This document shows, in pieces, positions 38,985 to 47,389 of a DNA stretch of 64,000 nucleotides. The stretch is from Frankiales bacterium (lineage in GTDB: Bacteria > Actinomycetota > Actinomycetes > Mycobacteriales > Jatrophihabitantaceae), in NCBI GenBank assembly GCA_025966315.1, contig JAOPUZ010000025.1, forward strand, positions 88,166-152,165, given 5' to 3'. The stretch's first letter is position 1. Every line of letters begins with the position of its first letter. The position numbers were made by a program, and so were the translations under genes. Under the pieces are notes generated by a model. That model saw only the letters and a program-made list of their open reading frames with translations, had not been told where the DNA came from and searched no databases.

Positions 38985-40432
38985 TGGGTCGGGTTCTGTC
39001 AACTGAGCGTCGCGCGGGTGGGCTGGGCGGTGATCTGTTGCTGCTGACGGCGGCCGCGATCAGCGCCACCAGCAGCTGGTCGACCACCTCCGCGCCGTAC
39101 AACCTCGCCGCGATCATGCTCGGTGCGATCGCGGTCAGCGTCGGGATCGCGCGGTTCGGCCTGGGCACGCCCCGGCCCGTGAGCGTGATCGCGGCACTCG
39201 TCATCACATTGATCCCGCAGGTGAAACGGCCGCCGTCTCCGAACGTTCACCAGACCGCGTTCTATCCATGGTCGGTCGCGATCGGCGTGGCGGCGGTGTT
39301 GTTCCTGATGCTCGCACTGTTGGCGGCATTCTCCGGCCGCTCGGACTCTGCGCTGTCCGCGGCGCTGACCCAGGCGAGTTGGCCGCTGCTCGGCGCCGGG
39401 TTTGCCGCAATGACCGTCGCGGTGCTGATCACGGTGCCGGGCGGGACACATCCCGAGATCGACGTCTGGTCCATCTTCCAGCAGAGCGCGGCCGGCTTGT
39501 TCCACGGCATCAACCCTTACCGGATAACGGATTTCTCGGTCCCGGCCGGGCAAACTGCCAACTGCTTCAACTACCTGCCGGTCAGTTTCCTGGCCAGCTG
39601 GGTCGGCTGGGTCAGCGCCGATGACGTCCGCTATTCCGAGGACGTGATCATGCTGTGCGGCTGGCTCGCGCTAGCCGCAGCCATCGTGGTCCGGACCGAG
39701 CGCGGCTCGCGGATCCGGTTCACCGCACTGACGTTGTTGCTCACCGGCATCACGCTGGCCGGCACGTTGCGGGTGGCGCAGCAGGCGTGGAACGAGAGCC
39801 TGATCCTGGGCTTTCTGCTTATCGGAGCGGCCATCCTGCTGCTCGCCAACTACCCGACTGTCCTACCGTCACGTCGCCATGCCAACGCACGGCTAGGACT
39901 TTCCGGAATGGCCGGCCTTGCCAGCTCGTCCTCGTTGCCGATCGGCCTAGCGCTTGCGACCAAACAGCATGTTGCCCTGATCCTGCCGTTGCTCGCGTTC
40001 TGGCCCACGATCGGCTGGCGGCGTACCGGATACGCCGTGCTCACCGCGTTCGTGGTCAGCGCGCCGTGGGTGTTCTGGGATTTCGGGCGGTTCAAGAAAT
40101 GCACGGTCGACTTCTTCCTCGACATCGAGGAGCGCAAGGATTCTATTTCGCTGTGGCGATTCCTGCCGCACCCGACGCAGAATCTCGCGGTGCTGCTCGG
40201 GCTGGCCATCGCGTACTGGCTGGCGTTCAAGTTCGTCCCACGCACAGTGGGCGGCTTGCTCGTATCCGCGGGCCTCGTGCTGTTCGGCTTCGACCTTTCG
40301 AACAAGCAAACATTTGAGAACCAGTGGTGGTTGGTGGCGCAGCTGCTGGTGTGCGGGCTGGCCGTCGGAGTGGTGGAGTCAGAGCTTGTGCAACGGCGCA
40401 AACCTGAGTACGAGCCACTTGCGGCCGAGTGA
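38984..40432 (+). CDS. Polytopic membrane protein, glycosyltransferase-like
   Basis: In-frame GTG at 38984 overlaps the previous stop codon (TAGTG); TM-rich. The ORF-track start at 37976 is an out-of-frame artefact inside the upstream gene. Confidence 0.75.
   Translation: MGRVLSTERRAGGLGGDLLLLTAAAISATSSWSTTSAPYNLAAIMLGAIAVSVGIARFGLGTPRPVSVIAALVITLIPQVKRPPSPNVHQTAFYPWSVAIGVAAVLFLMLALLAAFSGRSDSALSAALTQASWPLLGAGFAAMTVAVLITVPGGTHPEIDVWSIFQQSAAGLFHGINPYRITDFSVPAGQTANCFNYLPVSFLASWVGWVSADDVRYSEDVIMLCGWLALAAAIVVRTERGSRIRFTALTLLLTGITLAGTLRVAQQAWNESLILGFLLIGAAILLLANYPTVLPSRRHANARLGLSGMAGLASSSSLPIGLALATKQHVALILPLLAFWPTIGWRRTGYAVLTAFVVSAPWVFWDFGRFKKCTVDFFLDIEERKDSISLWRFLPHPTQNLAVLLGLAIAYWLAFKFVPRTVGGLLVSAGLVLFGFDLSNKQTFENQWWLVAQLLVCGLAVGVVESELVQRRKPEYEPLAAE
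39860..39899. repeat. Palindromic element copy B, inside a CDS
   Basis: GTCCTACCGTCACGTCGCCATGCCAACGCACGGCTAGGAC followed by TTTCC. Confidence 0.85.
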
Positions 40433-42763
40433 CCCGAAATCCACCTCGGCCTGAGCCTTCTCGGCCGCGCCCCGGACCGCGACTACAGTCCCCATCCCGA
40501 AGCCGTCGTGGGTGACCCGGTCCCCCACCTGCAGGCTGGGGATCGGTTTGGTCAGCTTGGCGGCGCCGAACGTGGATCCACCCGACGTACTCTGCCGGCC
40601 GCCAGCCCCGGACTTTGCCCGGTAACCGTGGTCGGAATACCTTCCGGAGCCGGCGTCATCGTCGCCGTAGCCGACGAATGGTTGCCGATCGACGGCACCG
40701 GACCACTGCACGAGCTCAGCCGGCACCTCGTCGAGGAACCGCGATGGCGGGTTGAACTGCGGGCTCCCCCACGCCGAACGAGTAATGGAACGGGTGAGAT
40801 AGAGCCGGTGCTGGGCACGGGTGATGCCGACGTAGGCAAGCCGGCGCTCTTCTGACATTTCGACCGGATCGGAGAAGGTGCGCTGGTGCGGGAAGATCCC
40901 GTCTTCCATACCGGACAGGAACACCACCGGGAATTCGAGCCCCTTGGCGGTGTGCAGCGTCATGAGTGTGACCACGCCGCCGCTGGCATCAGGGATGGAA
41001 TCGGCGTCGGCGACCAGGGACACGTGCTCCAGGAATGCGGCCAGGTCGGCCGGCGCCGGCACGCCGTCCACGCCCTCGACGATCTGGGCCCGTTGCTCTT
41101 CGAATTCGGCCGCGACGCTGACCAGCTCGCGGAGGTTGTCCACGCGGCCTTCGTCCTGCGGATCGTTGCTGGCTTCAAGCTCACGCAGGTAACCCGATCT
41201 GGCCAGCACCTCTTCGATGACGTTGCTGGGCGAGCCGTGCTCTTCGCTGGCCGCGATTGCCCTTAGTTCACCAAGTAATTTCACGAAGTCGGCGATCGCG
41301 TTGGCCGAGCGGGACGCCAGCCCGGGGATGTGATCGGCCCGAATCAGCGCTTCGGCGAACGGGATGCGTTCCTGTTCGGCGAAGGTCTCGACGAAGAGTT
41401 CCGCCCGATCACCGATCCCCCGGCGCGGCGTGTTCAGAATCCGACGCAAGCTCACGACGTCAACCGGGTTGGCGATGACCCGCAGATAGGCCAGGATGTC
41501 GCGCACCTCTTTGCGCTCGTAGAAGCGCACCCCGCCCACCACCTTGTAGGGCAGCCCGAGCCGGATGAAGATGTCCTCGAATACCCGTGACTGGGCATTG
41601 GTGCGATAGAAGACCGCGACGTCGGACGGCGATACCGTGCCGGCGTCGGTGAGGGCATCGATCTGCTCGGCGACCCAGCGGGCCTCGTCGTGCTCGTTCT
41701 CGGCCACGTAACCGGCAATGCCCTCGCCGTCACCCGCGTCGGACCACAGATTCTTCGGACGCCGGTCGGAGTTTCGGGCGATCACCGCGTTGGCGGCGCC
41801 GAGAATCGTCTGGGTGGAGCGGTAGTTCTGTTCGAGCAGGATCGTGGTGGCGTTCGGATAATCGCGTTCGAACTCGTCGATGTTGCGGATGGTGGCACCA
41901 CGGAATGCGTAGATCGATTGGTCGGCATCACCAACCACGCATAGCTCCGCGGGCGGCAGCTCGATCTCGGTCATGCCCTGGCACAGCTCTGACACCAGTA
42001 CGTACTGAGCATGGTTGGTGTCCTGATACTCATCGACCAGGACGTGACGGAATCGGCGGCGGTAATGCTCGGCCACGGCGGGATAGTCCTGCAGCAGGCG
42101 CACCGTCGTCATGATCAGATCGTCGAAGTCCAGCGCCTGCGATTCAGCCAACCGGCGCTGATACCGCTCGTAGATCTCGGCCACGACCTTCTCGGTGGCG
42201 TTGCTGGCCCGATCGGAGAACTCGGCCGGCGTGACGAGTTCGTTCTTGAGATTCGAGATCTGGACCGAGATACCCCGGGGCGGGTACCGCTTGGAGTCGA
42301 TGTTCAACTCGCGCTGCACCATCGCAATCAGCCGCCGCGAGTCGTCAGCGTCATAGATCGAGAACGAGGACTTCAAGCCCAGTTCTTTGGCCTGCGCGCG
42401 AAGGATCCGGACGCACATGGAATGGAACGTGGACACCCACATCACGTTGGCGCGAGGCCCGATCAGGGCAGCGACGCGCTGGCGCATTTCACCGGCAGCC
42501 TTGTTGGTGAAGGTGATGGCCAGGATTTCGCCCGGCTTGACGTGCCGATGAGCGAGCAGGTAACCGATGCGGTGAGTGAGCACCCTCGTCTTGCCCGAAC
42601 CGGCCCCGGCGACGATGAGCAGCGGCGAACCGGAGTGGGTGACGGCGGCCTGCTGCTGCGGGTTCAGCCCAGCCAGCAGCGACTCGTCAGTCAAAGCGGG
42701 ACGAGGGCCCGACCGGGGTGCGGTGGCGACCTCGAACAAGCTGATTGCGGCATCGGAAGACAT
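40379..42763 (-). CDS. pcrA: ATP-dependent DNA helicase PcrA/UvrD
   Basis: 794 aa; GLNPQQQAAVTHSGSPLLIVAGAGSGKTRVLTHRI, VDEYQDTNHAQY, TLHTAKGLEFPVVFLSGMEDGIFPH. Confidence 0.95.
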   Translation of the reverse strand: MSSDAAISLFEVATAPRSGPRPALTDESLLAGLNPQQQAAVTHSGSPLLIVAGAGSGKTRVLTHRIGYLLAHRHVKPGEILAITFTNKAAGEMRQRVAALIGPRANVMWVSTFHSMCVRILRAQAKELGLKSSFSIYDADDSRRLIAMVQRELNIDSKRYPPRGISVQISNLKNELVTPAEFSDRASNATEKVVAEIYERYQRRLAESQALDFDDLIMTTVRLLQDYPAVAEHYRRRFRHVLVDEYQDTNHAQYVLVSELCQGMTEIELPPAELCVVGDADQSIYAFRGATIRNIDEFERDYPNATTILLEQNYRSTQTILGAANAVIARNSDRRPKNLWSDAGDGEGIAGYVAENEHDEARWVAEQIDALTDAGTVSPSDVAVFYRTNAQSRVFEDIFIRLGLPYKVVGGVRFYERKEVRDILAYLRVIANPVDVVSLRRILNTPRRGIGDRAELFVETFAEQERIPFAEALIRADHIPGLASRSANAIADFVKLLGELRAIAASEEHGSPSNVIEEVLARSGYLRELEASNDPQDEGRVDNLRELVSVAAEFEEQRAQIVEGVDGVPAPADLAAFLEHVSLVADADSIPDASGGVVTLMTLHTAKGLEFPVVFLSGMEDGIFPHQRTFSDPVEMSEERRLAYVGITRAQHRLYLTRSITRSAWGSPQFNPPSRFLDEVPAELVQWSGAVDRQPFVGYGDDDAGSGRYSDHGYRAKSGAGGRQSTSGGSTFGAAKLTKPIPSLQVGDRVTHDGFGMGTVVAVRGAAEKAQAEVDFGSLGRKWLVLRFAPLHKL

Positions 42764-42803
42764 TGAGTTCAGGGTACGACGCCCCTCTGACGATTCCCGC
42801 TTC

Positions 42804-42848
42804 GCCGACTGTCCTAGTGCCGACTGTCCTAGTGCCGACTGTCCTAAG
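42804..42848. repeat. 15-bp tandem triplication (GCCGACTGTCCTAGT)x3 carrying the left end of palindromic element C
   Basis: gccgactgtcctagt gccgactgtcctagt gccgactgtcctaag. Confidence 0.95.
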
Positions 42849-42880
42849 GAGGCGTTGCCATGGCCTCGGGCGGGTAGGAC
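42841..42880. repeat. Palindromic element copy C
   Basis: GTCCTAAGGAGGCGTTGCCATGGCCTCGGGCGGGTAGGAC followed by TTTTC. Confidence 0.85.
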
Positions 42881-42918
42881 TTTTCAGAAGGGCAGCCGAA
42901 CCTCGTGATGAACCTGAC

Positions 42919-42948
42919 TTGCCGGATACGACCCCGGCGTGACACTAT
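42919..42948 (+). promoter_or_regulatory. Putative promoter (-35 TTGCCG, 18-bp spacer, -10 CACTAT)
   Basis: Predicted start site ~7 nt downstream coincides with the GTG of the leader ORF at 42955. Confidence 0.5.
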
Positions 42949-42954
42949 CGCTGG

Positions 42955-43020
42955 GTGCAGACCACCGGTCGTTGGTTTTTTTATGGGTATCGCTATGCGA
43001 CTCCCACCGTGACCGGTTGA
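42955..43020 (+). CDS. Attenuator leader peptide, aromatic-rich: (M/V)QTTGRWFFYGYRYATPTVTG*
   Basis: GTG CAG ACC ACC GGT CGT TGG TTT TTT TAT GGG TAT CGC TAT GCG ACT CCC ACC GTG ACC GGT TGA; six aromatic codons within eight. Confidence 0.8.
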   Translation: MQTTGRWFFYGYRYATPTVTG

Positions 43021-43035
43021 CCTGACACCAACCGC

Positions 43036-43068
43036 AACGCCCTGGGCCGCTAAAGCCCGGGGCGTTTT
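43036..43068 (+). terminator. Intrinsic terminator/attenuator hairpin upstream of chorismate mutase
   Basis: AACGCCCTGGGC-CGCTAAA-GCCCGGGGCGTT followed by TT; 12-bp stem with one wobble; U-run. Confidence 0.85.
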
Positions 43069-43124
43069 GTATGTCCGGGGCAGTCACCAGCAGGGCGCGC
43101 ACTGCCCCAACCGAGAGGACCATC

Positions 43125-43427
43125 GTGAACAGCACCACCGACGTCAGCGCTGAGACACCGGCAGCGCCGGTCACCGCCACTGAGTCCGGAAACACCGACA
43201 CATTGCGGGGGCAAATCGATGCCCTCGACGCGGCGATCGGCCGGCTGGTCACCGAGCGAGCGCAGCTTTCGCGGCGAATTCAGACCGCGCGCATCAACTC
43301 CGGTGGTACCCGGGTCGAACTCGGCCGGGAACGCGCCATCCATGATCACTACCGGGCCGCGCTCGGCCCGGACGGCACCGCGATCGCTGACGCCGTGCTG
43401 CGCGTCTGCCGGGGAGCGCGTAGCTAA
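43125..43427 (+). CDS. Chorismate mutase (AroQ type)
   Basis: LRGQIDALDAAIGRLVTERAQLSRRIQTARINSGGTRVELGRERAIHDHYRAALGPDGTAIADAVLRVCRG. GTG start at 43125. Confidence 0.88.
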   Translation: MNSTTDVSAETPAAPVTATESGNTDTLRGQIDALDAAIGRLVTERAQLSRRIQTARINSGGTRVELGRERAIHDHYRAALGPDGTAIADAVLRVCRGARS

Positions 43428-43450
43428 CCGCCGGACGGACCGCCGAAAGA

Positions 43451-43490
43451 GTCCTACTGATACGTGGCCATGGCGACGCCTGACTAGGAC
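43451..43490. repeat. Palindromic element copy D
   Basis: GTCCTACTGATACGTGGCCATGGCGACGCCTGACTAGGAC. Confidence 0.85.
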
Positions 43491-43505
43491 ATTCGAGAGT
43501 CGGCG

Positions 43506-44249
43506 TCAGACCAGGCGGCGGTCGGCGGCCCAGCGGGTGAGCTGGTGCCGCGAGGACATCTGCAGTTTGCGCAGCACATTCGAGGCATGCGTCTCAACGG
43601 TCTTGATAGAGATGAACAGCTCGCCACCGATTTCACGATAGGAATACCCGCGCGCCAGTAAGCGCAGCACTTCCTGTTCGCGGGGCGTCAACTGATCGAG
43701 CTCCGGATCCACCGACGGCACCGGCCCGACGTCCCCGTCGCGGAACGCATCCAATACGAAGCCGGCCAACCTCGGTGAGAACACCACGTCGCCCTCGGCC
43801 ACCCGGGTGATCGCGTCGGTCAGATCCGCACCGGAAATCGTCTTGGTGACGTAGCCACGCGCCCCGGAGCGAATCACCGAGATGACGTCCTCGGCGGCGT
43901 CCGACACCGACAAGGCCAGGAACCGGACGCTGTGCAACACCGGAAGTACCGCGGCCACCACGGCCGGACCACCGCCGTCGGGAAGATGGACGTCGAGCAG
44001 CACTACGTCCGGGCGAACGTGCACGATGGTCGAAATCGCCTCCGCGACGCTGGCTGCCTCACCGACGATGTCGACGCTCTCGCCGATCTCGGCGCGGACG
44101 CCGGCCCGGAACATGGCGTGGTCGTCCACGAGCACGACCCGCGGCTTGGCCGCCGGCGCAGTACCAGGCGCCGTACCAGGCGCCGTACCGGGCGCCGGCA
44201 GCTCCGCCGGGATCGGATCGCGGCTGGCCGCATCTTCGGGACTCGTCAT
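43506..44249 (-). CDS. LuxR/NarL-family response regulator
   Basis: RVVLVDDHAMFRAGVRAEIG; LTPREQEVLRLLARGYSYREIGGELFISIKTVETHASNVLRKL. Confidence 0.93.
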   Translation of the reverse strand: MTSPEDAASRDPIPAELPAPGTAPGTAPGTAPAAKPRVVLVDDHAMFRAGVRAEIGESVDIVGEAASVAEAISTIVHVRPDVVLLDVHLPDGGGPAVVAAVLPVLHSVRFLALSVSDAAEDVISVIRSGARGYVTKTISGADLTDAITRVAEGDVVFSPRLAGFVLDAFRDGDVGPVPSVDPELDQLTPREQEVLRLLARGYSYREIGGELFISIKTVETHASNVLRKLQMSSRHQLTRWAADRRLV

Positions 44250-45529
44250 GGCAGTTCCATTCTCAAGGTGATTTCGGTGCCTTCGTCAGGCGCCGACTTG
44301 ATGGCGGCCGTGCCCCGCTGGCGGGCCAGCCGTCCGATGATCGAACCGCGAACCCCCTGCCGGTCCTCGTCGATCGATTCCGGGTCGAAGCCCACACCAC
44401 GATCCCGGACGAAGACGGTGACCTCGGTGTCACTGACCTCGGCGTACAGCGACACGGTTTGCACCTTCGCGTGCTTGGCCGCGTTGACCATCGCCTCACG
44501 GGCGGCGGCCACCACCGCATCCAGCCGGACGTCGAGGCTGCGATCACCCACGACCACCACGTCGATCGTGATGGCGTAGCTGTCCTCCACCTCGGCGGCG
44601 GCCGCGTGCAATGCGGCAGCGAACAGGCCGTTGGGAATCCCGGTGCCGTACAACCGCGATCGCAGTTCGCGTTCCTGGCTACGCGCCAGCCGGCTCACCT
44701 CCCGCGGCGAACCGGCACTGCGCTGGATCAAAGCGAGCGTCTGCAGCACCGAGTCGTGCAAATGCGCGGCCAGCTCCGCGCGTTCCTCGACGCGAATACG
44801 TTCCCGGCGCTCCTCGGTCAGCTCGCGGACGAGCCGCAGCCACCAGGGGCCGGTAATCAGCGCAAGTCCGGCGCCGGTCACCAACATGGCCACGAGCCCG
44901 ATACCGACCGCGGCGAACCCGGCCCGCGCAAGGATGAACACGCCACCGGCCAGCACCAGCGTGATACCCGCGACGATTCGAAGGATGCCGGCCCGGTCGA
45001 AGGTGTTCGCGCCGAGCGAGCCGCGCGACAACCGGCGCCAACGTTCACGCTCGGTCTCCGACGCCTGCCGCCACAGCAGTGCACCACCGAAGCACGCCAG
45101 CAGGGACGGCACGAACCACCAACCCAGCGGCAACGTACGGATGTTGAAGGCCAGCACGGCCAGCGCGGCGATGATGGCAACTACGAAGACGAACGCTGAA
45201 CGCTTGCTCCGCGGCGGCTCGTGCGCGGGTGCGGGCAGCACGATCCAGAAGGCGCCGTACAGCACAATTCCCATGCCGGTGCCCAAGGACAGCGCGATGA
45301 ACGCCAGCCGGATCCAGCGCCGCGAGAGACCCAGGTGATCAGCCAGACCAGCCGCGACCCCGGCAACCCGACGGCCTTCGGCGACCCGGTAAAGGCGCGG
45401 CGGTACGGCAGCAAGGTCCGGCCCGGCCGCCGTCGAAGGCGTCGGCGGCACCGAAGGCATTGCGGGCATGGTGGCATCCATCGTGTATCCATCATCGCCG
45501 CTTGACCCCGGCCCGGCATCAGGCAGCAC
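44246..45529 (-). CDS. Histidine kinase with N-terminal PspC domain
   Basis: RLYRVAEGRRVAGVAAGLADHLGLSRRWIRLAFIALSLGTGMGIVLYGAFWIVLP; AHLHDSVLQTLALIQRSAG; degenerate HATPase region. Confidence 0.9.
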   Translation of the reverse strand: MLPDAGPGSSGDDGYTMDATMPAMPSVPPTPSTAAGPDLAAVPPRLYRVAEGRRVAGVAAGLADHLGLSRRWIRLAFIALSLGTGMGIVLYGAFWIVLPAPAHEPPRSKRSAFVFVVAIIAALAVLAFNIRTLPLGWWFVPSLLACFGGALLWRQASETERERWRRLSRGSLGANTFDRAGILRIVAGITLVLAGGVFILARAGFAAVGIGLVAMLVTGAGLALITGPWWLRLVRELTEERRERIRVEERAELAAHLHDSVLQTLALIQRSAGSPREVSRLARSQERELRSRLYGTGIPNGLFAAALHAAAAEVEDSYAITIDVVVVGDRSLDVRLDAVVAAAREAMVNAAKHAKVQTVSLYAEVSDTEVTVFVRDRGVGFDPESIDEDRQGVRGSIIGRLARQRGTAAIKSAPDEGTEITLRMELP

Positions 45530-45616
45530 CCGGACTTCGGCCGGCGCAAAGAATCAGGGCCGGCTCGGGGGCCTCACCGATACCGTGAAATGGTCGATTC
45601 CCGCAGGCTGATCGGT

Positions 45617-47338
45617 ATGACAACGATGACTGACTCCGGTAGCGGAGCAACGAGCGGTCCGCAGGGACCGGCCGGCCCGCAGGGTCCCGGCACCGCGCAA
45701 GGACCGGGCGGTTCATTCGGTCCACATAACCCACCGGGATCCGGCGCACCAGGTACTTCCGGCGGCCCGCAGGGACCCGGTGGTCCATTCGGCCCGCAGG
45801 GACCCGGTGGTCCATTCAGTCCGCAGGGACCCGGTGGTCCCGGCGGTCCGTCCGGCCCGTGGGGTCCACCGAGCGCTGGCGGTGCCGGGTCGGGTTTGCC
45901 CACCGGCCGTTCTCTTCGACGAAGCAGCACGGACCGGATGCTTTCCGGCGTGTCCGGTGGCCTCGGGCAATATTTCGGCATCGACCCCGTGGTGTTCCGG
46001 GTGCTGTTCGCAGTCCTGTCGTTCTTCGGCGGCGTCGGTTTGCTGATGTACCTGGCCTGCTGGCTGCTCATCCCCGAGGTTGATGTCGAAATCTCCGCGC
46101 TGGACAAGGGCATCGAGAAGTTGCGCGTTCGCCGGGTACCACCCTGGCTGGTGATTTTCGGAGGCGCCCTCATCCTCTGGTTGGGCTGGTTCTCTTGGTG
46201 GGCACCGGGGCCGACGTTCCCGGCCGTCGCACTGGCCGCGGTACTGCTCGTGGTGCTCGTCCACCGCTTCTCCAAGACGCCTGGATCCCCACAGTGGCAG
46301 GGTGGGCAAAGTGGGCAGGGCGGTCCAGTTGGGCCAGGCGGCGGTTCGCCCGGCTACGGATACCCGCCGCCATATCCACCGCCGCCAATGGGACCGACGG
46401 GATCGCACGGGATCGATGAAGCTCGCGAGCCGGGCGACGCTCAGCCGGCTCAGCCGGCTCAGCCGACGGGCTCGCCGGTGCTCTGGCCGGACGCAGCAAG
46501 CACCGGCGCCAGCGAGGGCAACCCGACGACCAGCGATGACACCAGCACCAGCCAGTTCGGTGACACCAGCCAGTTCGGTGACACCAGCCAGTTCGGTGCT
46601 CCCCCGACCGGACCGATGTTCGCCGGAGCGCCGGCCACCGAGCCGTTGGTGGCGCCGCTCAACGACTACCGGCGCTCGATGCGGGACTGGTACAGCGAGG
46701 CGCGCGAAGCGCAGCGAGCCCGGACCGTGCGCCGACGTCCCATCAAGATCGGGGTCGGGTTGGCACTGCTACTGGGCTGGGGCATCGTCGGGATCGCCAA
46801 CGCGTTCAACCGGGTTCCGTTCCCGGTCTACCTCTGGGTGGGGTTGGCGGTGCTGGTCACCGGATTCCTGGCCAGCCTGGTCAGCCGGCGTTCCACCTTC
46901 ATTCTGCTGGCCCCGATTGCGCCGCTCACTGCGCTCGCCATCGTCCTGGGCGGCACGCACGCCAGCCTGTCCGACGGCAGCGGCAAGGTGGGTGTGGCGC
47001 CCAGCTCGATTGAACAACTCTCCGATCAACGACAGTTCGCCGGACAGAGCACCGTCGATCTGACCCGCTTGAGCCAGCCGACCAGTGCGAAGACGATAAC
47101 GGTGACCCAGGCCGCCGGTGAAGTCGTGCTCCGGGTGCCCACCACGATGAACACGGTCATCGACGCCAAGGTTCACATCGGTGACATTCAGATCGGCAGT
47201 TCGCATGCGGTCGGAGAATATGTAAGCGGAGCCAACACCAGCCTCATCGTGCCGGCCCCGAACGGTGCCAGCGGCCCGCAGGTGACCATCCGGGTCCGGC
47301 TCACGGTGGGACACGTCCAGATCGATCGGGTCGGCTAA
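45617..47338 (+). CDS. PspC domain-containing protein with collagen-like GPQGPGG repeats
   Basis: [20 protein letters not shown]...; [52 protein letters not shown]-terminal DUF-like adhesin domain. Confidence 0.88.
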   Translation: MTTMTDSGSGATSGPQGPAGPQGPGTAQGPGGSFGPHNPPGSGAPGTSGGPQGPGGPFGPQGPGGPFSPQGPGGPGGPSGPWGPPSAGGAGSGLPTGRSLRRSSTDRMLSGVSGGLGQYFGIDPVVFRVLFAVLSFFGGVGLLMYLACWLLIPEVDVEISALDKGIEKLRVRRVPPWLVIFGGALILWLGWFSWWAPGPTFPAVALAAVLLVVLVHRFSKTPGSPQWQGGQSGQGGPVGPGGGSPGYGYPPPYPPPPMGPTGSHGIDEAREPGDAQPAQPAQPTGSPVLWPDAASTGASEGNPTTSDDTSTSQFGDTSQFGDTSQFGAPPTGPMFAGAPATEPLVAPLNDYRRSMRDWYSEAREAQRARTVRRRPIKIGVGLALLLGWGIVGIANAFNRVPFPVYLWVGLAVLVTGFLASLVSRRSTFILLAPIAPLTALAIVLGGTHASLSDGSGKVGVAPSSIEQLSDQRQFAGQSTVDLTRLSQPTSAKTITVTQAAGEVVLRVPTTMNTVIDAKVHIGDIQIGSSHAVGEYVSGANTSLIVPAPNGASGPQVTIRVRLTVGHVQIDRVG

Positions 47339-47352
47339 CCCCGTCGCTCGCT

Positions 47353-47389
47353 AACGGCTGCCGACGAGGCTCTCTCGTCGGCAGCCGTT
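47353..47389. terminator. Bidirectional terminator hairpin between convergent genes (16-bp perfect stem, 5-nt loop)
   Basis: AACGGCTGCCGACGAG-GCTCT-CTCGTCGGCAGCCGTT. Confidence 0.85.
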
